Numbered from the stretch's first letter, positions 22,576-32,565 are shown. The stretch is DNA of 64,000 nucleotides from Opitutaceae bacterium (GCA_016795545.1 JAEUGX010000054.1:124001-188000); one strand, 5' to 3'. A program made the numbers and translations. Notes: generated by a model not told the origin, from the sequence alone.

Positions 22576-24789
22576 ATGCACTCCAAGCAAAATTATTCTG
22601 CTGCCCGTGGATCGATTCTCGCTGCGTGTGCGGTGTTCGTCACTGCTACACTTTCGCTGCCTGCCCAGTCCGCCTCCTCCGCGTCGACCCCACCCCCCAG
22701 GGAGAAGGAGGCCGCCTACGAACTATCTCCTTTCACCGTCTCGACCGAGCGGGACTACGGCTACGTCACCAAGCAGACGCTGATCGGCAGTCGCACGGTC
22801 AAGAACTTGATCGATCTGCCCACGACCGTGGGCATCATCAACCTGGAGCAGATCAATGACCTCGCCGCCACCGAGGTCTTCGACCTGGTGCGCTTCACCG
22901 TGAGCAGCGCGACGCAGAACGCGCCCATCGGCGAGGACCTCAACATCCGCGGTTTCCGCAGCGGTCCGGTGCTGCGCAACGGAGCGCCGCGCCGCAGCTC
23001 GAAGCAGACGCACATGTACGATGTCGAGCGCATCGAGATCCTCAAGGGTCCCGGCTCGATGCTCCTCGGGCTCAATACCGCCATCGGCGGCAACGTGAAC
23101 CTGATCTCGCGGCGCGCGAGCGCGACCCGGGCCGGCGACATCCAGGCCACGGTCTCCGACAACGGCCAGTTCCGCGAGACGATCAACCTCACGGGCCCGC
23201 TCCTGCAGCGGGACGATCTGGCGATCAATTACCGGATCACGCTGGGCGCCATGGACGGCGAGGCCTACAACTCGCTCGACGACCAGGATCAGAAGTTTAT
23301 CGGCGGAGCCACCACGCTCTTTTTCGGCAACCAGGGCAGCCTGGACGTCGAGGCCTACGTGTTTCGCGACCACGGCTACGTCTACCCCGCGCCGGCTTTC
23401 ATCGATCCGAGCAAGAACGTGGTCGACCCGGCGACCGGCTTTATTATCCCGACGATCAGCCCGTACTTCTCGCGTGATTTCTCGCCGATCCGCAGCCGGG
23501 ACGTGTACTGGAAAAACAACGAACGTCTCGCCGAGCTCACCTACCTGACGAAGCTGGGCAACCTGGTCGACGTCCGGGCGCACTACGTGCACACCTATTC
23601 CGACGACCACCGCCGGCTTATCTCGGGCAACACCATCGGGGCGAACGGCTACACGCTGACCCGCGCCGACACCCCGGGATGGGTCAACTACAAGTCCCAC
23701 ACCTTCCAGGTCGACTTGGTGAACAGCCTCGAGTTCGCCAAGACACGCTTCGACACGATGGTGGGCGTGGACTATCTCGCTTCATGGCGGCGGCAGGCGG
23801 ACTCGTCCCGCAACGGGCTGATTCCGTCCATCGACGTCCGCAACCCGAACTGGGCGGCGGACGATGCCTATTTCGCGCTGGTGCCCGCCAACACGCGCGA
23901 CAATTCACAGAACCAGAAGGACTTTTCATATTACGTGCAGGAGAACGTGACCCTCTGGCAGGAGCGGATCATCATGACTGCCGGCGTGCGCTGGATCTAT
24001 CCGGGCGGCACCGACAAGAACTACCTCACCAACGTCGTGACCGAGCGCGACGACCGCACACTGCGCGGCCACAAGTACGGCCTGGTGCTGAAACCCGCGC
24101 CTTGGGCCTCGCTCTATTTCACCGACGTCCAGAACGGCTTTGTCCAGAATGGATTCGCGGACCGGAACACGGCGGGCGACAACCTCGATCCGCTGCTCAA
24201 CCAGCGCGGCTGGCTCAAGGAATATGGCCTCAAGGTTGACCGCGCCCTCAACGACCGGGTGAGCGTGAACGCCTCCCTGGTGCGGTATGAAACGGCGCTC
24301 ACCAACGTCCGCGCGCGCGGCGTGCTGCCCGACGGCACGATCGGCAACATCCAGTCGAACCGGGATTACTCGGAGGGCTGGGAGATGGATGCGACCCTGC
24401 GGGTCAAGTTCGGCAACGGCTACAGCGACATGGTCATCACGCTGTTCGACGGCGAGGGCATGAACGCTTCCAACCAGGCGATCACGGGCTTTGTGCCGCA
24501 GAAGTACAGCTTCCTGGGCAAGTACACCTGGACCGACGGCCCGCTCAAGGGTTTCATGATTGGTGCGGCGGCGATGGATCAGGCGGAGAAGCGCGACGCG
24601 GCCTACCTCCTCGACTTCCCGCTGATCGCGAACGTGTTTGCCGCCTATTCGTGGAAGCGGCACTGGAGCGTCAGCGTCAACCTGGACAACGTCACGGACA
24701 AGCCCTACATCATCAACCTGTACAACAGCGGATACGGCGGCTATGACTACGGCCTGAGCGCCAAGGCCACGCTGCGTTACCGCTGGTGA
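22576..24789 (+). CDS. TonB-dependent outer-membrane receptor
   Basis: 737 residues from the ATG at 22576: signal peptide (~1-32), then 'YELSPFTVSTERDYGY', the extension typical of the many TonB receptors of Opitutaceae. The plug domain (~50-170) includes 'DLNIRGFRSGPVLRNG' and 'ERIEILKGPGSMLLG'; the rest is the beta-barrel, ending in 'LRYRW' with the terminal aromatic residue required for outer-membrane insertion. No SusD-like gene accompanies it. It probably imports an oligosaccharide or a related ligand released by the secreted proteins next to it. The longer upstream open frame lacks a signal peptide at its start and is rejected. Confidence 0.92.
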   Translation: MHSKQNYSAARGSILAACAVFVTATLSLPAQSASSASTPPPREKEAAYELSPFTVSTERDYGYVTKQTLIGSRTVKNLIDLPTTVGIINLEQINDLAATEVFDLVRFTVSSATQNAPIGEDLNIRGFRSGPVLRNGAPRRSSKQTHMYDVERIEILKGPGSMLLGLNTAIGGNVNLISRRASATRAGDIQATVSDNGQFRETINLTGPLLQRDDLAINYRITLGAMDGEAYNSLDDQDQKFIGGATTLFFGNQGSLDVEAYVFRDHGYVYPAPAFIDPSKNVVDPATGFIIPTISPYFSRDFSPIRSRDVYWKNNERLAELTYLTKLGNLVDVRAHYVHTYSDDHRRLISGNTIGANGYTLTRADTPGWVNYKSHTFQVDLVNSLEFAKTRFDTMVGVDYLASWRRQADSSRNGLIPSIDVRNPNWAADDAYFALVPANTRDNSQNQKDFSYYVQENVTLWQERIIMTAGVRWIYPGGTDKNYLTNVVTERDDRTLRGHKYGLVLKPAPWASLYFTDVQNGFVQNGFADRNTAGDNLDPLLNQRGWLKEYGLKVDRALNDRVSVNASLVRYETALTNVRARGVLPDGTIGNIQSNRDYSEGWEMDATLRVKFGNGYSDMVITLFDGEGMNASNQAITGFVPQKYSFLGKYTWTDGPLKGFMIGAAAMDQAEKRDAAYLLDFPLIANVFAAYSWKRHWSVSVNLDNVTDKPYIINLYNSGYGGYDYGLSAKATLRYRW

Positions 24790-24867
24790 CCAACGGCCGA
24801 GTGCGGGGAGGCGGCGCGCCGGCGGCACCTCCCCGTTGGTCGCGCTCCCACCGCCGCCACTCACCCC

Positions 24868-26478
24868 ATGAAACTACCCCTTCTTCGTTTGGCGGCGATA
24901 GCGTTGCCGCTGTCGTGCGCCTGGCTCCCCGCCGCTGCCCGGGACTCCGGGTTGCGTACCGTGGATCTCTACCGGGGGCCGTCCCAGTCGGCGGCGGCGC
25001 TGATCCCGAGTCCGGCATCCCGGGAACAGCAGGCCGTCGCCGAACGCCTGGACCGACACGGCTTGCTGTATTCGGGCAAGGTTGTCGTCGACCGCGATAC
25101 GCGCACGCTGACGCCGCCGGACTCGGTCGCGGCCTTCGCCGGCAGCGGCTACGTCTTGGCCCGCGAGCCGGCCCAGATCGCGTTCGGCGTGATTCCCGTA
25201 CCCGACTTGTGGCTTGACGACCCGCCGAAGGTTTCGGCCACGGCCAACAAGAACAACCACGGACCCTGGTCGAGCTGGGCCAACGCCGACGAAGACCGAC
25301 GCACCGGGCATTTCTGGACGGCGGTCGGCGACCATGGCACGTACAGCGCTCGCGTGCATTTGGTGCATTACGATCCCGGGGCTCGGAAGATCACCGTGCA
25401 TCCGGAGATCAACCGGACGGTGTTCGGGCGAACCCGGAGCCAGTTCGGGGACGGCAAGATCCACGGGCAGCTCAATTTCTACCAGGCCCAGGGCATGAGG
25501 CGTCCCCAGCTCTGGTTTGCGACCTTCTGGTGCAAGTACCCTGAGCCCGATCCGGAGGACTTCGCTACCGGCTACGATGGGAGCCACCTGATGAGCCTAG
25601 ACGTATCCACGGGCCGCCTGACCGATTACGGCGCGCCGCGGCCGGGCTCGTCGTGGCCGATGCACCGCATCGACACGCGCCGCGGCATGCTGTATGGCGT
25701 GACCAATTACGGCGAGTTTCTCGCGTGGGACATCAACGCGCGCAAGGCGCTGTGGAACGGCTACCTGCCCAAGGGCCTCAGCTGGTATGAGCGCGCCCTC
25801 ATGATCGACGAGGAGACGGGGGCGGTTTACTCGACCAACTACGACCACGACAACTGGCGCTGGTGGCACGGCGAGCACGTGTCGCAGCCCAAGCCGATCC
25901 ATTTCATCAAGTACGACCCGCTGCGCAACCGGATTGTCCGGCTTGACGCCCAGGTCCCGCGCGAGGCGGGAGGAACCAGCCGGGTCAAAGCCGGCACCTA
26001 TTCCCAGCTCCGGGCCTATACCTGGAACCGCGGGCCGGACGGGCTTTTCTGGTGCATCACCTACGGCGGGCAGATGTTCACGTTCGATCCCCGCACCGAG
26101 ACGGTGGTCGACCGCGGCTTGTGCTGGCCGGGGGCCGAACGCTACACCGTGAGCATCGATCGCAGTCCCGGCGGACGCTACCTTTACTACGTTCCCGGCG
26201 GACACGGCACCGGCGACCGGGTGGGTACGCCGGTAGTACAGTACGACACCGCCACGAGTGCGAAGAAAGTGCTCGCTTTCCTTCATCCGTTCTACCGTGA
26301 AAAATATGGCTACACCGCCAGCGGGACATTTTCGCTCCGGCTCAGCCAAGGCGGCGACCGCCTGTTCATCACGATGAACGGAGCCTTCGTCGAGCGGGGC
26401 GACGAGACGGATCAGGGCACTTACGGGCAGTGCTCCATTATGCTGGTCGACATCCCGGAAGCCGAACGTCGAGAATAG
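24868..26478 (+). CDS. Secreted propeller-like protein of unknown function
   Basis: 536 residues with a Sec signal peptide (~1-25, cleavage near 'AAA-RDSG'). The body has recurring motifs such as 'YGVTNYGEFLAWD', 'GAVYSTNYDHDNWRWW' and 'GLFWCITYGGQMFTFDPRTE', each about 45-60 residues apart, like blades of a beta-propeller. It loosely recalls propeller-type polysaccharide lyases and hydrolases, but I cannot name a family. It is the second gene behind the TonB receptor and 7 nt upstream of the ferritin-like gene. Confidence 0.65.
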   Translation: MKLPLLRLAAIALPLSCAWLPAAARDSGLRTVDLYRGPSQSAAALIPSPASREQQAVAERLDRHGLLYSGKVVVDRDTRTLTPPDSVAAFAGSGYVLAREPAQIAFGVIPVPDLWLDDPPKVSATANKNNHGPWSSWANADEDRRTGHFWTAVGDHGTYSARVHLVHYDPGARKITVHPEINRTVFGRTRSQFGDGKIHGQLNFYQAQGMRRPQLWFATFWCKYPEPDPEDFATGYDGSHLMSLDVSTGRLTDYGAPRPGSSWPMHRIDTRRGMLYGVTNYGEFLAWDINARKALWNGYLPKGLSWYERALMIDEETGAVYSTNYDHDNWRWWHGEHVSQPKPIHFIKYDPLRNRIVRLDAQVPREAGGTSRVKAGTYSQLRAYTWNRGPDGLFWCITYGGQMFTFDPRTETVVDRGLCWPGAERYTVSIDRSPGGRYLYYVPGGHGTGDRVGTPVVQYDTATSAKKVLAFLHPFYREKYGYTASGTFSLRLSQGGDRLFITMNGAFVERGDETDQGTYGQCSIMLVDIPEAERRE

Positions 26479-26485
26479 TCCGGCC

Positions 26486-27811
26486 ATGTCCTCTTCCGAA
26501 GCTGTCGTGGCCGGTCGGGCGCACCTGATGGTGACCCAGTCGGCGACGATCCTGAGGCGCCTGTACTTTCTGGAGCGGGAGCTGGTCCGGCTGGCCGCTG
26601 GTTGGCTGCCGGGCACGGCGCACTGGGAGGCCAAGCTGCTGCTGCCCGAGGTCATGTGGGAGAGCTCACTGCTCACGCGGGAGCTGCGCCAGCGGATCCT
26701 CGAGCTGCGCTATCCTGAGCGCCGGATCGCGCCCGACGTGGACGAGCCCTGGGTGCAGCTGTTCCGCCGCTGCGGCGACGCCCCGGGCGCGCCGGCGTTC
26801 CTGGTGGCCGTGGCCGAGGTTGTGAAACCCGCGCTGCTGGTCGCCTACCGCCGCTATCAGGAGGTGGCGGACCGACTGGACGACGGGCCGACGCAGTATC
26901 TGCTGCGGCACGGCATCGCCGACCTGGAGGCCCAAGTCGTCCGGCTGAGGGCCGCCGCGGCCGCGGCGTTGGCCGCCGCGCCGGGAGAGGCGGCGGCGGC
27001 TCGAGCCTGGAGCAAAGCGGTGGCTGCGGTGTTCGGCGCCATTTCCGCCGACGATCTGCTGCAGGCGCCTGCGCCACCCTCGGCGGATGCGCTCGTGGCG
27101 GCCGGGCGGCCGCTGGCCATCTCCCGACACGCGGCGCGTGACCCCCGCTTCCACCGAGTGGCCTTCGCGTGGCCGGATCGGCACACTCCGGGGCATCCCG
27201 GAGAAGGCATCCGGCTGCGGGCGCGGCAGGCGGTGCACCACGTCAACGAGGTGTGGGCGGCCGAGATGGCGGCAGCGTGCCTGTACGACCTTGCGCCGGC
27301 GGCGCCGCCGGAGTTCCTCGAGGAGGCCGCGCGCTGGTGCTACGACGAGATCCGGCACTGCCGCATGGGCTACGAGCGCCTGCGCACGTGGGGCTTTAGC
27401 GATGCGGAGATCCCGCTCGACGCCTTCTCCTACGACGCGGGTGCGGCGGCGGATCCACTCGTGCGCCTGGGCATCATTTTCTACTTCGAGGCCACCTACA
27501 TCCACACCAAGAAGGAGCGTACGATCATCTTCGGCGCGATGGGAGACCGCCTGAGCGCGCACGACATGGATTTCGACTGGGCAGACGAGCTCATCCACAC
27601 CCACTACGGCAAGCGCTGGCTGGAGGCCTTCCTGGCGCAGTCCGGGGATGCACGAAGCGTGGCGGACATCAAGGAAGAGGCCCGGCAGGCCGTGCTGCGA
27701 CTCCAGGCCCGGGCGACGCCGGAGGATCAGGCGGCGGCCGCCACCATCCAGGCGCGGATCCTGCTGCGGATGGCCACCCTGGCTCCGGACGGGGGGGAGG
27801 CATTACCTTGA
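26486..27811 (+). CDS. Ferritin-like (DUF455-like) di-iron protein
   Basis: 441 residues, no signal peptide, mostly helical and Ala-rich. Two pairs of ligands of a ferritin-like di-iron site can be seen: E255 or E260 with E288xxH291 ('DEIRH'), and E335 ('YFEATYIH') with E368xxH371 ('DELIH'). This arrangement resembles DUF455 and related oxidase or oxygenase scaffolds. The first ~200 residues are a separate helical region. The gene lies in an uptake operon and its stop overlaps the start of the transporter gene, so its activity is probably tied to the imported compound; an oxidative step on it is an inference. Confidence 0.6.
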   Translation: MSSSEAVVAGRAHLMVTQSATILRRLYFLERELVRLAAGWLPGTAHWEAKLLLPEVMWESSLLTRELRQRILELRYPERRIAPDVDEPWVQLFRRCGDAPGAPAFLVAVAEVVKPALLVAYRRYQEVADRLDDGPTQYLLRHGIADLEAQVVRLRAAAAAALAAAPGEAAAARAWSKAVAAVFGAISADDLLQAPAPPSADALVAAGRPLAISRHAARDPRFHRVAFAWPDRHTPGHPGEGIRLRARQAVHHVNEVWAAEMAAACLYDLAPAAPPEFLEEAARWCYDEIRHCRMGYERLRTWGFSDAEIPLDAFSYDAGAAADPLVRLGIIFYFEATYIHTKKERTIIFGAMGDRLSAHDMDFDWADELIHTHYGKRWLEAFLAQSGDARSVADIKEEARQAVLRLQARATPEDQAAAATIQARILLRMATLAPDGGEALP

Positions 27812-29511
27812 GCGCGGAAGCGACGGACACGGCTGGCGGCGGGGCGTTCACGGCCCTCGACTGGACGGTGCTGCTCGGGTATTTCGCGGGCATCACGCTC
27901 TTCGGACTCTGGTTGTCGCGCCGAGTGCAGAGTTCCGGTGACTACTTTCTCGGCGATCGCAAGCTCCCGTGGTGGATTATGGTCGGGCAGTCGTTCGGCA
28001 CCGGCACGAACGCCGAGAATCCGGTGGCCCAGACGGGGGCCAGCTGCCAGGCGGGATTTTCCACGATCTGGTACCAGTGGAAGAACATGCTCATCACGCC
28101 GTTCTACTGGCTGATGGCACCCTGGTACCGCCGTAGCGGCCGGACCACCATCGGGGAGATAATCGAAGACCGCTACGGCCGGGCGATGGCGCTGCTCTAC
28201 ACCGTGTTCGCGCTCGCTTTTTTCGTCTTCAATCAGGGCGCGATGCTCAAGGGCGGCGCCAAGATCATTGCGGTCGCCACCGGCGGGGACATGATCTCGC
28301 CGAACGGCGTGGTGGTGGCCATGACCGTCGCCTTCATCGTCTACAGTTTTTTCGGCGGCCTGATCGCTTCGGCCTACACCGACTTCGTGCAGGGCCTCCT
28401 CATCATCCTGCTCTCTTTCCTGCTGATCCCGCCGGGCCTGCGCGCCGTCGGCGGGCTCTCCGGTCTGCGCGAGACGCTGCCGCCCGAGTTTTTCCAGCTC
28501 TACAGCGAGGCCAGCGGGGTCGGGTTGTTCGCCATCGCAATGCTCGCGCTCAACGGCGTGGTGGGCATCACCGCCATGCCGCACAGCCTGGCGATGAACG
28601 CGACCGGACGGACAGAGCGCGCCGGGCGCATCGGGCAGACCTATGGTTCCCTCGTGAAGCGTTTCTGCACCATCGGCTGGGCCTTCACCGGTCTCATCGT
28701 CGCTGCGCTTCTCGTGCGCAACGGCGATCACCTGCCGGACATGGAGCACGCCTTCGGTTACGCGTCTCTGCACCTGCTGGGCCCGGGGCTGGTCGGTCTG
28801 ATGGTCGCCTGCGTGCTCGCGGCGAACATGTCGACGTGCTCGAATTTTATGGTGAACACCGGAGCGCTGTTCACCAACAATCTCTACAAGACCTACCTGC
28901 GACCGAACGCGAGCGACCGCGACTTGCTGTGGGTCGGGCGGGTGTCCGGGCTGGGTTTGACGCTGGCGGGGGTCGGCTTCGCGCTGATGGTCGACCAGGT
29001 GCTGCAGGCATTTCTCTTCACCGAGACCATCGCGGCGCTCATGGGCATCATGTTCCTCGGCGGCTTCCTGTGGCCCAGGGCCAACCGGCACGGGGCGCTG
29101 GCGGCGACCCTGGCGTCGTTCGCGGTCTACTTCGGATTCAACGTGCTCCGGACCGGACGGGTCCAGCTGGTGTACAAGTGGGAGGCCGACGTATTTGGGG
29201 CGGCGATGCTGGCAGGCGCCGGCGCGTTCGTCGTCGTCAGCCTGCTCACCCCGCCGGAGAATCCCGCCCGGATGGATGCATTTTTCGCCCGGTTGCGGCG
29301 TTCGTCGGACGGGGATGAGGCCGAGGGCGGGCCGCCAGCGGCGTTGCGGGGGCAGGACTTGCTCATGCTGGACGCGCCCGGCTGGTTCCGGCGGGAGCGC
29401 TGGCGGGGATTTTGGTCCCGTTATCGGGAGGACTGCGCCGGCTTCGGGCTGGCGTGGGTCACGGCGGGATTGCTGGTGGCGCTCGCCTGGGCCGTCACGC
29501 GGCTCGGCTGA
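27808..29511 (+). CDS. Sodium:solute symporter family transporter
   Basis: 567 residues, SSS family, with about 13 membrane segments beginning at residue ~20 ('DWTVLLGYFAGITLFGLWLS'). 'SSGDYFLGDRKLPWW' and 'ASAYTDFVQGLLII' are typical SSS motifs for Na+-coupled uptake of sugars, organic acids or amino acids. The start is a TTG at 27808 with GGGGGAGG about 8 nt upstream; it overlaps the previous stop codon by 4 nt (TTGA), a sign of coupled translation. An ~80-residue soluble stretch lies near the C-terminus before a last membrane helix. Probably the inner-membrane importer of the TonB-driven system. Confidence 0.88.
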   Translation: MSAEATDTAGGGAFTALDWTVLLGYFAGITLFGLWLSRRVQSSGDYFLGDRKLPWWIMVGQSFGTGTNAENPVAQTGASCQAGFSTIWYQWKNMLITPFYWLMAPWYRRSGRTTIGEIIEDRYGRAMALLYTVFALAFFVFNQGAMLKGGAKIIAVATGGDMISPNGVVVAMTVAFIVYSFFGGLIASAYTDFVQGLLIILLSFLLIPPGLRAVGGLSGLRETLPPEFFQLYSEASGVGLFAIAMLALNGVVGITAMPHSLAMNATGRTERAGRIGQTYGSLVKRFCTIGWAFTGLIVAALLVRNGDHLPDMEHAFGYASLHLLGPGLVGLMVACVLAANMSTCSNFMVNTGALFTNNLYKTYLRPNASDRDLLWVGRVSGLGLTLAGVGFALMVDQVLQAFLFTETIAALMGIMFLGGFLWPRANRHGALAATLASFAVYFGFNVLRTGRVQLVYKWEADVFGAAMLAGAGAFVVVSLLTPPENPARMDAFFARLRRSSDGDEAEGGPPAALRGQDLLMLDAPGWFRRERWRGFWSRYREDCAGFGLAWVTAGLLVALAWAVTRLG

Positions 29512-29577
29512 GCGAGGCGGAAGATCCGTCGCTATTCCGGACTTGGAGAATCAGGCTTGGCAACAGCTGGGGTCCCC

Positions 29578-30528
29578 TCAGAGCGGCGTCGAAGGCGGCC
29601 GTCCTGTGAGGACGGCCGCGACATTATGCACGCTCAGCAGGCGCGCCTCGCGGCGGCTTTCGCGGGTGCCTCCTCCCAGGTGCGGGGTGAGCACGACCTG
29701 GGGCAGGCCGGCGAGGACCGGGTGGACTGAAGGTTCGTCCTCGAACACGTCGAGCCCGGCGCCGGCGAGGTGGCCCTCCTGCAGGGCCGCCACGAGTTCC
29801 GCCTCCCGCACCACGCGGCCCCGCGCCATGTTGATCAAGATCGCTCCGCGCGGCATCTGGCGGAGCCTGGTCGCATCGATCAAACCGCGCGAATCCGCAT
29901 TAAGCGGGACATGCAGCGAGACGATGGCGGATTCGCCGAGCAGCGCGGGCAACGGCCGGTATCCGGGGGCGGAAGAGGGGGTGCGGCTGTGGTGGACGAC
30001 CTCCAGGCCAAACGCGCGCGCGCGCTGCTCCACGGCGCGGCCGATGCGCCCGTAGCCGACCAGGCCGAGCGTCTTGCCGCGGAGCAACATGCCGTCCCAG
30101 ACGCCCGGTTGGAAAGCGGTCCACCCGCCGGCGCGTACATAGCGGTCCGCCTCCACCAGCCGCCGGGTCACCGCGAGGATCAGGCCCAGTGTGCAGTCGG
30201 CAGTGGACTCGATGAAGGCGGAGGGCACGTTCGTGGCGACGACTCCCCGAGCGCGCATCAGCGGCAGGTCGAGATTGTCGACACCCATCGCGACATTGGC
30301 CACCACGCGCAGTTCGGGAGCCGCGTCGAGCAACTCGGCGTCGACGCGCAGTTCACCTTGGTTGACGATGCCGGCCAGGCTGGGGGCGAGACGGAGCACC
30401 TCAGACCGAGCCATGACGTTGCCGTCGGCGGGGCCCTGGATGATCCGGGCGACGCCGACGAGCGGCGCCAGCACGTCCGGTGGCACGGTGTTGGTGATGA
30501 GGACGGTGGGTAGGAGAGGGACGGACAT
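29578..30528 (-). CDS. D-isomer-specific 2-hydroxyacid dehydrogenase
   Basis: 316 residues. NAD(P)-dependent interconversion of a 2-hydroxy acid and its keto acid. The Rossmann motif is 'GLVGYGRIGRAVE'; the catalytic residues are Arg in 'NMARGRVV', Glu in 'DVFEDEP' and His in 'LTPHLGGGT'. It resembles glyoxylate/hydroxypyruvate reductases. Last gene of a minus-strand operon (dehydratase, MFS, RraA-like, P450, this gene), 11 nt behind the P450, where it may reduce the keto or glyoxylate-type product of the pathway (inference). Confidence 0.88.
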   Translation of the reverse strand: MSVPLLPTVLITNTVPPDVLAPLVGVARIIQGPADGNVMARSEVLRLAPSLAGIVNQGELRVDAELLDAAPELRVVANVAMGVDNLDLPLMRARGVVATNVPSAFIESTADCTLGLILAVTRRLVEADRYVRAGGWTAFQPGVWDGMLLRGKTLGLVGYGRIGRAVEQRARAFGLEVVHHSRTPSSAPGYRPLPALLGESAIVSLHVPLNADSRGLIDATRLRQMPRGAILINMARGRVVREAELVAALQEGHLAGAGLDVFEDEPSVHPVLAGLPQVVLTPHLGGGTRESRREARLLSVHNVAAVLTGRPPSTPL

Positions 30529-30539
30529 GGGAAGCCGTT

Positions 30540-31757
30540 TTAGCGGTCGCAGACGATGGGAAGTTGCGCCGGGCCGCGCAGGAAGCCGAACTCCCAGTGC
30601 ACGGGGCCGCCCTCGAGTCGGAGGCGACGACAGGAGGCGAGCAGTGTCCGCAGCGCGACGGACATCTCGAGGCGCGCCAGGTGGGCGCCGAGGCAGATAT
30701 GCGGCCCAAAGCCAAAGGCGAGGTGCCGGTTGGGCCGCCGGCCGAGGTCGAAGCTGTCGGGATCGGGGAATTGCCGGGGGTCGCGGTTCGCGGCGGCCAG
30801 CAGGAGCAGAATGAAGTCGCCCCGGGCAACCGCGCGGCCGTCGACCACGGTGTCGACGGCCACCACGCGCTGGTCACGGTGGAACGGCCCGCAGTAGCGC
30901 AGACATTCCTCCACCGCCGTGTCGATGAGCGCCGGATCGGCCCGCAGCCGCTCCTGCTGCTCGGGGTGGCGGATCAGTTCGTAGATGCTGGTGGCCAGCA
31001 GCCGCGTGGTCGTCTCGTGCCCTCCGAGGAGGATTGTGACCGAGGTGCCGAGAATCTCCTCCTCGGTGAGGCGGTCGCCGTCGACGGATGCCGCCACCAT
31101 CAGGCTGAGGACATCGTCCCGCGGCTTCTGGCGCCGGTCCGCGATGGCGGCGCGGAGGTGGGCCCGGAGATCCAGCAGCGCCTGCTGGGAACGCAGGCAG
31201 GCCGCGTAGTCGGGCTGCGGAGTCTGCATGAACTCGACGATGCTGGCGGACCAGGCCGCGAAGCGCGGTACGTCGACTTGAGCGAGTCCGAAGAGTTCCG
31301 CGATCACCTGCACGGGCAGCGGGTGGGCCAGGTCATGCACCACCTCCAGCCGCCCGGCTGGCAGCCGTGCTGCGAGCCGACGGTCGACAAAGGCGCGCAC
31401 CCGGTCCGCCAGCCGGGCAATGGTTGATGGCCGGAAGACCTCGTGCAGCAGCCGCCGGATGCGGGTGTGATCCGGGGGGTCGACGTTGATCAGCCCGTGA
31501 CTGTAGTGCTCCACGAGGGGGCGGAGGGTCGCCAGCTGCTCCGCGGAAAAGTGGCGGTGAAAGAGTCCGGTCACCCGGCCGAGGTTGGAGAAGCGCTTGG
31601 CGTCCTGGAGGCAGTCGCGGACGGCGTCGTAGCGGGTCACGACCCAGCAGTTCCAGACCTGGGAGCGCTGGACGGGATCGCGTTCCTGAAGCTCGCGGTA
31701 GAATGGGAAAGGGTCCTCCCGAAAGGCGGGGGAGCCGATGGCGTGGTCCAGCAGCAC
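30540..31757 (-). CDS. Cytochrome P450 (bacterial, soluble)
   Basis: 405 residues from a GTG at 31757, which has GGAGG 9 nt upstream; the frame is open much further but the extra part antisenses the RraA gene. Typical features: I-helix 'GGHETT' (245-250), ExxR at 284-287, and the haem loop 'FGFGPHICLG' with C355. No membrane anchor, so a class I enzyme that needs a ferredoxin and reductase; neither gene is in the window. Embedded in a sugar-acid operon, it could remove a methyl ether or hydroxylate the substrate, but nothing in the sequence proves this. Confidence 0.88.
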   Translation of the reverse strand: MLLDHAIGSPAFREDPFPFYRELQERDPVQRSQVWNCWVVTRYDAVRDCLQDAKRFSNLGRVTGLFHRHFSAEQLATLRPLVEHYSHGLINVDPPDHTRIRRLLHEVFRPSTIARLADRVRAFVDRRLAARLPAGRLEVVHDLAHPLPVQVIAELFGLAQVDVPRFAAWSASIVEFMQTPQPDYAACLRSQQALLDLRAHLRAAIADRRQKPRDDVLSLMVAASVDGDRLTEEEILGTSVTILLGGHETTTRLLATSIYELIRHPEQQERLRADPALIDTAVEECLRYCGPFHRDQRVVAVDTVVDGRAVARGDFILLLLAAANRDPRQFPDPDSFDLGRRPNRHLAFGFGPHICLGAHLARLEMSVALRTLLASCRRLRLEGGPVHWEFGFLRGPAQLPIVCDR

Positions 31758-31777
31758 GGCGCGCGGCCTCCGCGGCG

Positions 31778-32542
31778 CTACATGATGCCGTACCGGTCGA
31801 AGGCGGCCCGGGCGGTCATGCCCGCCTCGATCGCCTTGCGCACGGTCTTCTCCTTGCGCGCCTTCTCCAGCGCGCGGGCGAAGACCTCGGTCTCCATCTC
31901 GCGCGGTACCACGCAGACGCCCTCGAGGTCGCCGAACACGATGTCTCCCGGTGCGATCCTCACGCCGCCGATCGCGAGGGGCACGCGGAAGTCGATGACC
32001 TTGCCGCGGGGTGCCTGGTCCTGGGCGTAGGAGCCGTGGGAGAAGGTCGGGAATTTCAGGTCGATGATGCCCCGCGTGTCGCGGGAGAAACCGTCGACGA
32101 TCGCGCCGGCGGCACCGCATCGGATCGCGCGGGCGCTCATCAGTTCTCCCCACAGCGCGTAAGACGGCGAGGAGCCCGTGCAGACGTAGACCTCGTTGGT
32201 CTTAAGGTCGTCGAGCGCCTCGAGCATGAGGCCGAAAGGCTTCGTCAGCAGCGGATTCGAGCCGCCCTCAGGACGCTCTTCAAAGATGTCCGCCTCGAGC
32301 ACGGTCATCGCGCGGCCGATCACCGCCATGGCGGGGTCAAGCGGACGGATGGCCGGGGGCAGGAACTGCTGCTGGGCGCCGAGTTTGTCCATGATGTCGC
32401 CCACCACGGCGGTGTAGAGCTCGCGGCGGGCGACGGCGAAGAGGCCGGAGTCATCGGCCCAGTGAGCCGAACGAGATTTGGCGGCGGCGGCGCGCGGGCG
32501 GCGCGTCGCGGCGGCTGGAGATGAGTGGGACGGTGGGATCAT
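31778..32542 (-). CDS. RraA family protein (aldolase/decarboxylase-like)
   Basis: 254 residues from the ATG at 32542; a TTG at 32569 that overlaps the MFS stop is an alternative. The core (~35-235) matches the RraA / 4-hydroxy-4-methyl-2-oxoglutarate aldolase fold, with 'GAIVDGFSRDTRGI' (catalytic Arg/Asp loop) and 'APGDIVFGDLEGVCVVP'. Family members are divalent-metal aldolases or oxaloacetate decarboxylases, or inhibit RNase E. Its place in a catabolic operon behind a sugar-acid dehydratase and transporter argues for a metabolic lyase cleaving a keto acid. It has an Ala/Arg-rich N-terminal extension. Confidence 0.8.
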   Translation of the reverse strand: MIPPSHSSPAAATRRPRAAAAKSRSAHWADDSGLFAVARRELYTAVVGDIMDKLGAQQQFLPPAIRPLDPAMAVIGRAMTVLEADIFEERPEGGSNPLLTKPFGLMLEALDDLKTNEVYVCTGSSPSYALWGELMSARAIRCGAAGAIVDGFSRDTRGIIDLKFPTFSHGSYAQDQAPRGKVIDFRVPLAIGGVRIAPGDIVFGDLEGVCVVPREMETEVFARALEKARKEKTVRKAIEAGMTARAAFDRYGIM

Positions 32543-32565
32543 GTGCACAAAGGATTGTTGTGGAT

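Noticed and set aside
31758..32153. N-terminal extension of the P450 frame
   Set aside because: It overlaps the RraA gene in another frame, is an Arg/Gly-rich shadow, and a GTG with a good ribosome binding site at 31757 gives a normal-length P450.
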